From: Bog-950 sp035299425 | GTDB taxonomy: Bacteria; Bacteroidota; Bacteroidia; Chitinophagales; LD1 | DNA: 24,005 nt | Assembly (NCBI GenBank): GCA_035299425.1 | Contig: DATGWP010000129.1 | Span: forward strand, 1-24,005 | Direction: 5' to 3' | Part shown: in pieces, positions 7,127 to 14,954 of the stretch | How positions within the stretch are numbered: the stretch's first letter is position 1 | Layout of the letters: every line of letters starts with the position of its first letter | Notes under the pieces: model-generated | Databases searched by the model: none | Told to the model about the DNA's origin: nothing | Seen by the model: the letters and a program-made list of their open reading frames with translations, nothing else | Program-made: the position numbers and the translations under genes

Positions 7127-7354
7127 CTAAGAGAGCTTTCGTTCATAATTCTCCCTCACATACTGGTTGATATAGGTGGTTAAGCCTTTGCCGGTGGCTG
7201 CCAACACTTTCATGGCATTTACATGCGTTCTACCGGGCTGTTTGTAGGTGTACTTGTAAACCGACCCATTTTTAAATTTAACGATTATGTAATCCCTACC
7301 GGTTTGGTATGCTGTAACACCGGTATCTCCCGATAGGCCTTTATACAGTTTCAT
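7127..7354 (-). CDS. Small KTSC-like protein (75 aa)
   Basis: A 75-residue basic protein with no export signal. The pattern SVYKYTYKQPGRTHVNAMKV followed by GKGLTTYINQYVRENY resembles the KTSC domain and related short conserved proteins (a beta hairpin with aromatic residues, then helices ending in a conserved G..LN..I motif). KTSC domains occur alone or fused to lysyl-tRNA synthetase or nuclease-like proteins; function is poorly known. The gene stands alone on the minus strand and is bracketed by two copies of the GACTTCCGAAGTT palindrome (7086-7115, 7394-7424). It could be a resident gene with REP-type elements at both ends or a small mobile insert. Confidence 0.6.
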   Translation of the reverse strand: MKLYKGLSGDTGVTAYQTGRDYIIVKFKNGSVYKYTYKQPGRTHVNAMKVLAATGKGLTTYINQYVRENYERKLS

Positions 7355-7393
7355 ACCTAAGTTAGCGCAAAAAGCGGGCTGGTTTCTATGGTA

Positions 7394-7424
7394 GACTTCC
7401 GAAGTTGAAAAAACTTCGGAAGTC
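7394..7424. repeat. Palindromic repeat, copy 2 (perfect)
   Basis: GACTTCCGAAGTT (7394-7406) and its exact complement AACTTCGGAAGTC (7412-7424), a 13-bp stem with loop GAAAA. No T-run follows, so a repeat element is more likely than a terminator. It lies 73 bases before the SGNH hydrolase start. Confidence 0.75.
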
Positions 7425-7497
7425 GTATCCCCTAAACCGCGAGGCTTTATTCCTGGTAGCTGTTATGTATTGGCATATTAAATGCCTTAAGGTGATT

Positions 7498-8439
7498 ATG
7501 AAAAATATCCTTCTGTTTCTTATGCTTCCAATAAGTGTAATGGCACAAACACTTAGCCCAACAGCGCCTATTCGCTTTTTAGCGCTTGGTGATTCATATA
7601 CTATTGGTGAAAGCGTAGCGGTGAATGGCCGCTGGCCGGTGCAGTTGCGGGACTCGCTGGCGGTGCGGGGTATAGCTACCGATACGCTGAACATAATAGC
7701 TACCACCGGCTGGCGCACCGATAACCTTATTAGTGCCATTAGCAACAAAAACCTGGGCAACCAAAATTATAACCTTGTATCGGTGCTGATAGGTGTAAAC
7801 AATCAATACCAAAACCGGCCCTTTTTGCAATACCAGTTGGAGTTTCCGGCTTTGCTGGACAGCGCTATCCGCTATGCAGGGGGCAATAAGAACCACGTGT
7901 TTGTGGTGTCTATTCCCGATTATGCTTATACCCCTGTGGGACAATCGGGCAACCCTGCACAAATAAGCAGCCAACTAGACCAGTATAATGCTTATGCAAA
8001 GCATATAGCCGATAGTATTGGGGTAAGGTATTTTGATATTACACCCATCTCGCGTCTGGGCCTGCAAAATACAGCGCTGGTAGCCGGTGATGGACTGCAC
8101 CCCAGTGCTGTGCAATATACCGAATGGGTTAAGCTGATATTACAACACGTAGATAGCAGCCAGCTGCCAACCGGTATCAGTATTGTAAACAGTACGTTTG
8201 TGATGGGTGTATACCCTAACCCTGCAACCAGCGATATAGAAGTAAACGTGACCGGCGAGATACCTGCTAAAACAGGAGCCATAGAGATATACGGCCTAGA
8301 TGGTAAACGGTACCTGCAGCAAGCGCTTCAGACCAATACAATCCGTTTATCCGTTTCAAATTTACCCGAAGGTGTTTACCTGCTTAAAGTAACTATGGGA
8401 GCGCAGCAAGTGGTGCGGAGGTTTGAGCGGATAAGGTAG
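7498..8439 (+). CDS. Secreted SGNH/GDSL-type esterase or lipase with T9SS sorting domain
   Basis: I start the gene at the ATG at 7498 (313 residues): it gives a clean signal peptide (MKNILLFLMLPISVMA-Q), whereas the longer frame from 7405 overlaps a palindromic repeat. Three SGNH blocks are visible: block I FLALGDSYTIGE with nucleophile S33, block III SVLIGVNNQY with N101, and block V GDGLHPS with D198 and H201; G71 in TTGWRTDN fits block II. Such enzymes hydrolyse esters of lipids, carbohydrates or acetylated polymers; the substrate cannot be read here. Residues 236-313 form a type A sorting domain (GVYPNPATS, IYGLDGKRY, LPEGVYLLKV), so the enzyme is probably displayed on or released from the cell surface. 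Confidence 0.88.
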   Translation: MKNILLFLMLPISVMAQTLSPTAPIRFLALGDSYTIGESVAVNGRWPVQLRDSLAVRGIATDTLNIIATTGWRTDNLISAISNKNLGNQNYNLVSVLIGVNNQYQNRPFLQYQLEFPALLDSAIRYAGGNKNHVFVVSIPDYAYTPVGQSGNPAQISSQLDQYNAYAKHIADSIGVRYFDITPISRLGLQNTALVAGDGLHPSAVQYTEWVKLILQHVDSSQLPTGISIVNSTFVMGVYPNPATSDIEVNVTGEIPAKTGAIEIYGLDGKRYLQQALQTNTIRLSVSNLPEGVYLLKVTMGAQQVVRRFERIR

Positions 8440-9037
8440 TTGTGCCGGGTAAGAGCAAGCATCTATGCCTGCCTGCGGCACTGCTGATAATAGGCACCAT
8501 ACCATTTTTTTATCTATCAATTTAAATAATATTTAATGTATTGCTTTGCCCCGGTTGATACCCGCCGTACTATTTTGGGCTGAAACCTGAATCTTTAGCT
8601 GTTGGATTGCGATATGTTTAGGAGAATTTTGACTTTGAGTATCTTAATAGTTGCCGGAAAGAATCTGTATTTCGGATGTTTGCCTTGGTTTCTGAGATTG
8701 ACTCACCTATCTGCCTGTTAATCAGAATGTTAAAATTTAATTAGAAGCATCTTTTAACTTGTTACAAGCCTAAAAGTATATGATTACTCTATATATTTGC
8801 TGCGTGAAGCAAATGAGGAGTTTGCGTTAGATTTCATTCGTGGTATTGTTAAAATGAAAAATTTGTAGCTTATTGGATAGTCCCCTCCGTCAATAATTTT
8901 TTCCACCCTACTTTCTCCGGTACAGACAGCTACCGTGGAACATTGTAACCATCATTAAAAATAACCTGAACAGCATTGCCATGCAATTAAACGGCATAGG
9001 CTTGTATGTAGTTGTATGAATTAAAAATTTATATATA
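8440..9037. other. Gene-free intergenic region (598 bases)
   Basis: No credible frame on either strand. A weak GTGCCG/CGGCAC inverted repeat (8442-8447, 8476-8481) follows the SGNH gene, without a good T-run. A TATATTTG at 8792-8799 matches the -7 consensus but lacks a TTG at the right distance and is 238 bases from the next start, so a promoter is only possible. The rest is AT-rich and I see no other structure. Confidence 0.5.
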
Positions 9038-10816
9038 ATGAAAAAAATGTTTCTTTCTTTTCTGATAGTATTTAGTTTTACTTGTGCTTGCCGTGCGCAA
9101 ACACCATATTTTATAGAAGATATTAATAGTTGCATCAATGTATATGATTCTGCCCGGCTGCAGGAGTTACCGCTACTTAGCCTGGTAGTAGCCAGTTTTG
9201 ATGGTGGTTTTGATACCAATTTTGTGGCTATTGTTCAGCCCCAAAAGCAATTCAGGAAGATGCTTGACTATCCTTATCCTAACGATACCCTGCAAGGTAA
9301 TTTCGATGATATGTTTGGATTGAATTTGGCGGATAACAGCAACTTTTGGACTTCGGCCGAGATTAACCCGGATGTAGAAGTTCCGCAGCAGCCTACCGGA
9401 TTTGAGGCTATCTACACACTTGATAGTACGCTTGCTTTAATAAATACGGTTACTATGGATATACCGTATACCTACACCTATCATGGCACAAACTATAATA
9501 CCAATATACTGTACGATGTGCATGATCACAATGGCTTTGAACTTAATGGCAAGGTATATATTCTTGCTATTGGTACACACCTGGAGTGGTACGATGCTGC
9601 TGCCAGCTGGATTGGTGCCGATAGCATGCGTGTGCGCTTTACCACGCTGCACATATTGGAGGCGGCAACCGGCAAAGAAATGGCCAGGTGGGAGCCTCAA
9701 AAACAAGGGTATACTTTAGAAAATTTCGGACTGCCTATTCATTTACAAACACTTCCGGGTGGTATTAAAATGTATTCTCATCCTCATTTAAACATTGTAG
9801 AGCCTCAGGTTGATACCCTGGGAGGCGTTTCTATTTATGCTTCCGCAAGGCATCCGGGTATTGTTAACAAGTTGTATTGGGATGGCGTAAGCGACACGCT
9901 GGCCCCCCAATGGATGTTCGGCCACCCGCCAAGGTTTAATACTCCTTTATACCTCAATACGGTAACTACCAATCAGTTGGATGCTTGCCATGGTGCAAGT
10001 GCCTATGTAAAAGGCGATACTACCTATATGGCTACGTATAATAATAACCCTGATATTGACAGCGTAGGTGGCACCCACCAGGTTTGGATGGTTTATAATA
10101 ATACGGCTACGCTTGTGTGGCAGTCGCCGGATATTGGCGTGCGGGCTATTTGCAAGGGCAACGCAAAATGGAGCTACGACGGTAAATATTTACTAACCAC
10201 GCATGGTAATTGCAATGGTGCTATACGCACGCAAGATGGTCAGGGAAATACCATAACTACTACCGATTATGAAAAATTTCAGATTTGGGACCCCTGGACG
10301 AATACAAAAATTGCGGGTATGTACCTTACCGGTAGCGTATATGTGGCTTTAATGCAATTTATTCCGTCGGACAAAATGCTGTCATTTACCCCAATAGATA
10401 TTGTGATTACAGATTCGGTAAGGGTTAGCCATACTAACCCCGGCCACGTTTTCTATACTGTAGGGAATGTAAAATATTTTGAGGAAGAACTGGTGTTGCC
10501 AATAACCTATGCAGATACGCTTGATGTAATTTCTGCCTGGGTTAAAACAGGATATACCGGGGCCTGGCGCGTAGACGAGAAAAATGTTATTGTAAACACT
10601 GCAATACCGCAAAACTTAACAGGTGAACTTTTTCTATCAACGGTTCAAAACATAGAAAAATACAAACTACCACAAGGTTACAATTGGATAGCCTATAACA
10701 TGGTGGGGGCTGTTGTGCCCGCCGACAATATCAATACCCCGGGACTTTACGTGCTGGAAGGTTATAGCCCGCAAAATACGCTGGCCTACCGAAAGAAACA
10801 TGTATTTGTAAAATAG
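9038..10816 (+). CDS. Secreted arylsulfotransferase-like beta-propeller protein
   Basis: A 592-residue protein with a signal peptide (cleavage near CRA-Q21). Its middle follows the order of arylsulfotransferase motifs: VHDHNGFELNGKVYILA (161-177), KMYSHPHLNIVEP (244-256), SARHPGIVNKLYW (269-281) and ACHGASAYVKGDTTYMATYN (316-335), with QVWMV afterwards. His residues in these positions form the active site in true ASSTs; catalysis here is inferred. It is a divergent relative of the protein at 3536-5206. The last 45 residues (IAYNMVGAVV...GLYVLEG...YRKKHVFVK) keep the rhythm of a type A sorting domain but lack the YPNP start, so the sorting signal is degenerate or atypical. It is probably a single-gene unit. 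Confidence 0.6.
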   Translation: MKKMFLSFLIVFSFTCACRAQTPYFIEDINSCINVYDSARLQELPLLSLVVASFDGGFDTNFVAIVQPQKQFRKMLDYPYPNDTLQGNFDDMFGLNLADNSNFWTSAEINPDVEVPQQPTGFEAIYTLDSTLALINTVTMDIPYTYTYHGTNYNTNILYDVHDHNGFELNGKVYILAIGTHLEWYDAAASWIGADSMRVRFTTLHILEAATGKEMARWEPQKQGYTLENFGLPIHLQTLPGGIKMYSHPHLNIVEPQVDTLGGVSIYASARHPGIVNKLYWDGVSDTLAPQWMFGHPPRFNTPLYLNTVTTNQLDACHGASAYVKGDTTYMATYNNNPDIDSVGGTHQVWMVYNNTATLVWQSPDIGVRAICKGNAKWSYDGKYLLTTHGNCNGAIRTQDGQGNTITTTDYEKFQIWDPWTNTKIAGMYLTGSVYVALMQFIPSDKMLSFTPIDIVITDSVRVSHTNPGHVFYTVGNVKYFEEELVLPITYADTLDVISAWVKTGYTGAWRVDEKNVIVNTAIPQNLTGELFLSTVQNIEKYKLPQGYNWIAYNMVGAVVPADNINTPGLYVLEGYSPQNTLAYRKKHVFVK

Positions 10817-10894
10817 CTTTAGTGCTAAGCTAAAGTGCCTAATGGCAACCTGCGGCAGCAAGTCAATAGGTGCGGCTGATGAACAAAATACCCT

Positions 10895-11065
10895 ATGTTT
10901 GCGGCCATGGATAAATCCCGCCGACATACCAAGGTTAAGCTGAGTGGTAAGCTAACCGATACCAATTTGTATACAAAAAGCAAGGCGGGAGGGAAGGATG
11001 AGGAAATCTTAAAACCCGGCACTAAGATAAAACTGGCCTGGCAGGTTACATATAAAAAGAAGTAG
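10895..11065 (+). CDS. Possible small basic protein (56 aa), low confidence
   Basis: An open frame from ATG 10895 to TAG 11065 encodes 56 residues starting MFAAMDKSRRHTKVK and ending WQVTYKKK, with 14 lysines. The frame is closed upstream by a stop at 10880; a second ATG lies at 10907. It follows the arylsulfotransferase-like gene in the same direction after 78 bases and is convergent with the next gene. No domain is recognisable and no clear ribosome binding site precedes it. It may be a real small protein, the decayed tail of a longer gene, or chance. Confidence 0.25.
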   Translation: MFAAMDKSRRHTKVKLSGKLTDTNLYTKSKAGGKDEEILKPGTKIKLAWQVTYKKK

Positions 11066-11072
11066 CGGGTAG

Positions 11073-11657
11073 CTAGCTTATTTTCTTCATATAAACGGTT
11101 GCAATTGAAATGTGAAACTCCATCTCATGAATACTCCCGTTTAAAAACCTGTAGATGCTCCTGTTGCCATCCGAACTTTTTATTTCTACAGTATTGTTAT
11201 CAGGATGTTTTACCGTTGCAAAATCGCTTTCGGCCTCATAAAAAATGCGGTTAACGTTTTTGGGGTTGCTAAAGTAAAGTGATAAGATTGAGTAAACCGG
11301 CGTTTCTGCAAAGCTGCGCTTACCCCGGTAAGAATCTACATTATACTGTTTGCCATCGTAGGTTACGTTGGTCCACTTTTTTGTTTTACCGGTTTCTACT
11401 TGCCGGTAGCTGCTGGATAATAGTTTGCCATGCCGGTAGCGCACTTCGTAAAAGGTTTCATCGTTGCGCTCCATCCATAGTATTTTCAAATACCCTTTGG
11501 CGTGTAGCCTGTACAGGTCTGTGCTGTCATTTTCGCGGGTTTTACTAACCGTCATTTTGCCAAATGTGATACCAAAGGCAGTCATGTCAAAAACCATTTG
11601 CTGCGAAAACAGCGGCGAATAAATAATTAGAAGTAAGAACAGAGGCAGTTTGTTCAT
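11073..11657 (-). CDS. Exported DUF6134-like protein, paralogue 1
   Basis: A 194-residue exported protein (signal peptide about 1-18, cleavage near LFS-Q). The pattern F.ITFGKM.VSK...LY, YDGK.Y.VDS.RGKRSF.E.PVY..LSLYF and a C-terminal MEFH..IATVYMKKI matches the DUF6134-type family of Bacteroidota secreted proteins, as far as I recall it. The fold is probably all-beta; function is unknown. It has an equally long paralogue at 14955-15539 that aligns without gaps. The gene is divergent from the lipoprotein at 11784. Its stop lies close to the weak small frame at 10895-11065, with which it is convergent. Confidence 0.75.
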   Translation of the reverse strand: MNKLPLFLLLIIYSPLFSQQMVFDMTAFGITFGKMTVSKTRENDSTDLYRLHAKGYLKILWMERNDETFYEVRYRHGKLLSSSYRQVETGKTKKWTNVTYDGKQYNVDSYRGKRSFAETPVYSILSLYFSNPKNVNRIFYEAESDFATVKHPDNNTVEIKSSDGNRSIYRFLNGSIHEMEFHISIATVYMKKIS

Positions 11658-11783
11658 GTGTGGCGTGTGCTCGGTTTGGCAAAAAAAGCTAATAACTGTT
11701 GAATACGATAAGCACTGCTTAATTGAATTAATCGACGCAATATCTCCAACTTTTTTATGTTTACGCCAAATACAAACATAAAC

Positions 11784-12179
11784 ATGAAAAACATTTTGCT
11801 TGCCTCTATCTGCTGCGCTTTCTTAATTGCCTGTAACACTAAGGGTGGGGGCGTAACCAGCAAGGACATTGTAGGCAGCTACAGCGGCACTATTAAGCTG
11901 GATTCTATACCGCAGGGCGATGATGAGACTACCCAAAAAACTATAGAAATGCTTAAGTCTATCAAACTTTCGTACGATTTTAAAGAGGACGGCACCGGAA
12001 AATCGGCCGGCGAAATGATGGGTATGAAGAATGAGATGGATATTAAATGGGCATTGCAGGGTACCGATACACTTAAGTTAGATGTAAAAGGCCGGGAAGA
12101 AATTTACGTGTTGAAGAAGACAGAAAAAGGAATGGACTTATCTGCCCAGGGAGCTACTATTGTTTTATTAAAGCAATAG
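11784..12179 (+). CDS. Small lipocalin-like lipoprotein
   Basis: I take ATG 11784 (131 residues) rather than the in-frame ATG 27 bases upstream, because it places a normal lipoprotein signal at the N-terminus: MKNILLASICCAFLIAC with lipobox LIAC and acylated C17. The mature part (DIVGSYSGTIKLDS, a short helix QKTIEMLKSIK, then strands with DGTGKS, KWALQGTDTLKL and EEIYVLKK) resembles small lipocalin-like lipoproteins of Bacteroidota, which may bind small hydrophobic ligands or have structural roles. It is similar in design to the tandem pair at 22414-23213. The stop is one base from the stop of the convergent gene at 12181. Confidence 0.75.
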   Translation: MKNILLASICCAFLIACNTKGGGVTSKDIVGSYSGTIKLDSIPQGDDETTQKTIEMLKSIKLSYDFKEDGTGKSAGEMMGMKNEMDIKWALQGTDTLKLDVKGREEIYVLKKTEKGMDLSAQGATIVLLKQ

Positions 12180-12180
12180 C

Positions 12181-12822
12181 CTAAAAGTTTAGGTGCTTTT
12201 TAGTAACAGGGTCCAGTTTTTCTATACTGTCTACCTTAGGGTTTCCTCTGTCTATTTGTATGTAGTATAGCTTTTCTATATAGGGCTTTTTGGTTTTTCC
12301 ACCGTCCGACATATCGAACTTTATTATCTGCCCTACTACGGTAAACCGCTTTACACTTCTGAATATATAAGTGGTATGTGGTTTAGCATATACATATACA
12401 TTGGGTAATTCTGCACCCTGCATAATACCCATAGGTTGAAGTTTAATAGAATCCAGGCGGCGGTACTGCGACTCAAGATATTTCCAGGGGAATTTTTCTT
12501 CGTTTTTCATGCCGCGGTAAATACTGTTTACGTGCCCTATAGTTACCGGCATATCGCGCTCCATATCGTAATAATAGCCTTCGGAACGCTCAGTTGAGCC
12601 TGTAAATGCGCCTAAAAAGTAGGCATCCAGCGTACGGCTGCCCAACATTCCGGCAACAGAATCGGCTATGTTTTTTGCTACTGAGTAACTTATCTGGTAA
12701 GCTCTTATTGAATCAAGATACTCTAAATACCTTGGGTCACGTTGATTCTCTACATACACTGTATCCTGAGCCTGCGAGGTAAAGTAAGAAAGACTTAGAA
12801 CGAGAAAAACAATGTATTTCAT
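12181..12822 (-). CDS. Exported protein of unknown function (213 aa)
   Basis: Not recognised. Residues 1-18 are a signal peptide (MKYIVFLVLSLSYFTSQA-Q), so the product is periplasmic or outer-membrane associated. The mature part is rich in Tyr and charged residues, with a helical N-terminal half (DPRYLEYLDSIRAYQISYSVAKNIADSVAG) and a beta-rich second half (NVYVYAKPHTTYIFRSVKRFTVVGQIIKFD). There are no catalytic motifs or repeats. It lies on the same strand as the gene at 12942, 119 bases downstream of its stop; both are short exported proteins. Confidence 0.7.
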   Translation of the reverse strand: MKYIVFLVLSLSYFTSQAQDTVYVENQRDPRYLEYLDSIRAYQISYSVAKNIADSVAGMLGSRTLDAYFLGAFTGSTERSEGYYYDMERDMPVTIGHVNSIYRGMKNEEKFPWKYLESQYRRLDSIKLQPMGIMQGAELPNVYVYAKPHTTYIFRSVKRFTVVGQIIKFDMSDGGKTKKPYIEKLYYIQIDRGNPKVDSIEKLDPVTKKHLNF

Positions 12823-12941
12823 TACCGGTATTAACTAATGGGTTTAAAATCAATCAATTTAACGAAACTCGTAAAACAAATTCACAATCTACTAATCTTT
12901 AGATTTTTTTAGGTTAATACAAAGGCTTGTATTTTACCGGT

Positions 12942-13604
12942 TTATCTTAGTGAGCGGACCAATAGCTTCTTCTTTTCCGCCTCTAACACAAAATCTGCCA
13001 AAAACTCAGCCAACCTTTTGCTCAGTAACTTTTGGTTGTGCCCGTAGTTGATGTTTACTTCGGTTTGGTTACCGTTTTTAGCGGTTGCCTGTAGCTGGAA
13101 AGTGTCGAAATACTTCTTAACTGTATCGGTGGCTGTTATCACCTTTACATTTCTGTGGCCTGTATGGTCATCAGTTATAGTAGTTAGCGATAACTTGCCA
13201 TTAACAGTGCTGCTTAATTGAAAGGGCTTCGATTTCTCTGGCTTTATGGCCTCGCGGTTGTCAAAATAATATTTCCAGATGGCCTCTGCCCGAACCTCGG
13301 TGGTTGAGTAATCGAAACAATTGTCTTTTTTACTCAGGTAGCTTTTGCCTGCCTGGCGCCATAGTACATACACAGGTATGTAAGTATGCTTGGTATAGCA
13401 CCAGTCTTTTTCATCTACCACAAAGGGTTGCCCGGTGGTCCAGTAATCTTCAAAAATGCAGATGGTATCTACTCCCTGGTTTTTAAGGTTGGTTGCAAAA
13501 TCGTTTACCAGGCTATCTAAGTAATAGGGCGATGTATGCTGTGCCCGCGTATTAAAGCAATAGGTATTGAAAGATATGGCAAAAATAAACAGCAAACTCT
13601 TCAT
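12942..13604 (-). CDS. Exported protein of unknown function (220 aa)
   Basis: Not recognised. The N-terminus MKSLLFIFAISFNTYCFNTRAQ is a signal peptide (cleavage after RA is likely). The mature region has an early helix (YYLDSLVNDFATNLKNQGVDTICIF), several aromatic-rich strands (DWCYTKHTYIPVYVLWRQAGKSYLSKKDN) and a C-terminal lysine-rich helix (LAEFLADFVLEAEKKKLL). No lipobox is convincing. It could be a periplasmic protein; nothing in the neighbours fixes a role. Confidence 0.7.
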   Translation of the reverse strand: MKSLLFIFAISFNTYCFNTRAQHTSPYYLDSLVNDFATNLKNQGVDTICIFEDYWTTGQPFVVDEKDWCYTKHTYIPVYVLWRQAGKSYLSKKDNCFDYSTTEVRAEAIWKYYFDNREAIKPEKSKPFQLSSTVNGKLSLTTITDDHTGHRNVKVITATDTVKKYFDTFQLQATAKNGNQTEVNINYGHNQKLLSKRLAEFLADFVLEAEKKKLLVRSLR

Positions 13605-13921
13605 TGGGTATGTAGTGGGTTACAGTCGGTACAATTCTATTACGATGCTATAATAGCAAGAATTGCGGTTTGCAGGTTGGCTACTGCATTCAATTTGTTT
13701 GGTAAAATTAATAGTGGGGCAATTAGTATAGCATAAGGTATTTTGGTGTAGTATATAAACAGTCAGTGGTTTTTCAAAAGATATGGCACAAAATGTGCTA
13801 GGCACATGTCGTATAACCAATTTGGGGTGGACAACTTATTGTATATAAGTTGCTCAAGGGTTTTATAAAGTACGAACTTTGCCCCATTCAGGTTTAGATA
13901 TTTAATAAAATAAAAAATGTA
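13605..13921. other. Intergenic region with a promoter near its right end
   Basis: This 317-base AT-rich region lies between the divergent genes at 12942 and 13922. It contains no credible gene. The promoter-like pair at 13850-13881 is the only structure I can support. Confidence 0.5.
13850..13881 (+). promoter_or_regulatory. Candidate promoter of the OmpA-family lipoprotein gene
   Basis: TTG (13850-13852), 21 bases, then GAACTTTG (13874-13881), which matches TAnnTTTG except for its first base. Transcription would start around 13888, giving a leader of about 34 bases. Confidence 0.4.
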
Positions 13922-14806
13922 ATGATGAAAACCACCAAACCATTTCTGCTGATGTTGATACTGCCTTTTTTACTAGGCTCGTGTGTAACACAAAAAAAAT
14001 ATGCCGCCCTTAAAAGCGACATGGATAAGTTAACCTCGGAACTGCATGCCTGCAACGAACAAAAGGCACTTTGTCAAAGCGACCTTAAAGTGTGCCAGGC
14101 CTCTTTAATGGGTAAACAGGATCAATACAATATGCTTAACGACCAACTGAATGATTGCAAATCGCAACGCGATAAACAATTGACCCAGGTAGGTGACCTG
14201 ACTGTATTATCTAAAAGCGCTAACGACAATATCAACCAGACACTTTCTCAGTTAGAAAACAAAGACAAGTACATCCAGATGTTATTGGCGGCTAAAACCA
14301 AGGCCGATTCAATAAACCTGGCCCTGGCTGTTAACCTGAAAGGTGTGCTGAAAGAAGGCTTGGATGATAACGATGTAGAGATTAAGGTAGATAAGACGGT
14401 AGTGTTTATCAACTTATCAGATAAAATGCTTTACAACTCGGGCAGTTACACACTTACTGCAAAAGCTAAAACTGTATTGGGCAAAATTGCCACTATTGTT
14501 TCTTCGCGCCCCGAGGTAGATGTGATGGTAGAAGGCTATACCGACAATAAGGCAATCAGCAACAATTGCATAAGCGATAACTGGGACCTGAGCGTAAAGC
14601 GCGCCACCAGCGTAGTGCGTGTGTTGCAGAACGACTATAAGATTGACCCGAACAAACTTATAGCGGCCGGCCGTGGAGAGTATAATATACTGGCATCTAA
14701 CGATACTGAAGAAGGGCGTTCTACTAATCGCAGAACGCGCATTATTATAATGCCTAAGCTTAACCAGTTTTACGATTTGCTGGATCCATCTAAGGCAGCG
14801 AAGTAA
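13922..14806 (+). CDS. OmpA-family peptidoglycan-binding lipoprotein
   Basis: A 294-residue lipoprotein: signal peptide with lipobox LLGSC (C21), then an alpha-helical, coiled-coil-like linker (about 25-130) with evenly spread cysteines (C44, C51, C58, C79), then an OmpA-type C-terminal domain (about 150-280). In that domain, VEGYTDN supplies D208 and N-x2-LS-x2-RA-x2-V (220-231) supplies R227, the two residues that bind diaminopimelate in peptidoglycan. The protein therefore probably tethers the outer membrane to the cell wall. The four cysteines in the helical region are unusual and could form disulfides. It starts at the first of two adjacent ATGs; the second is equally possible. A terminator follows. 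Confidence 0.9.
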   Translation: MMKTTKPFLLMLILPFLLGSCVTQKKYAALKSDMDKLTSELHACNEQKALCQSDLKVCQASLMGKQDQYNMLNDQLNDCKSQRDKQLTQVGDLTVLSKSANDNINQTLSQLENKDKYIQMLLAAKTKADSINLALAVNLKGVLKEGLDDNDVEIKVDKTVVFINLSDKMLYNSGSYTLTAKAKTVLGKIATIVSSRPEVDVMVEGYTDNKAISNNCISDNWDLSVKRATSVVRVLQNDYKIDPNKLIAAGRGEYNILASNDTEEGRSTNRRTRIIIMPKLNQFYDLLDPSKAAK

Positions 14807-14822
14807 ATTGCACTAAGTTTTG

Positions 14823-14863
14823 AAGGCCATTAAAGGCAGCTACTTGCTGTTTTTAATGGCCTT
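14823..14863 (+). terminator. Terminator after the OmpA-family gene
   Basis: AAGGCCATTAAA (14823-14834) pairs with TTTAATGGCCTT (14852-14863); the interior can form a second CAGC/GCTG stem (14837-14840, 14846-14849). A T-rich TGTGTTT follows. It lies 17 bases after the stop codon. Confidence 0.75.
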
Positions 14864-14954
14864 TGTGTTTCTCTATTTGTAGTCACCTTATTTTCAGCGG
14901 CGTTCGGTCATGCGATTTTTATGGATATTTATTGTGAAAGGATAATTTTACGCA

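Noticed and set aside
7405..7497. Longer N-terminus for the SGNH hydrolase
   Set aside because: It would begin inside the palindromic repeat and bury the signal peptide that starts at the ATG at 7498.
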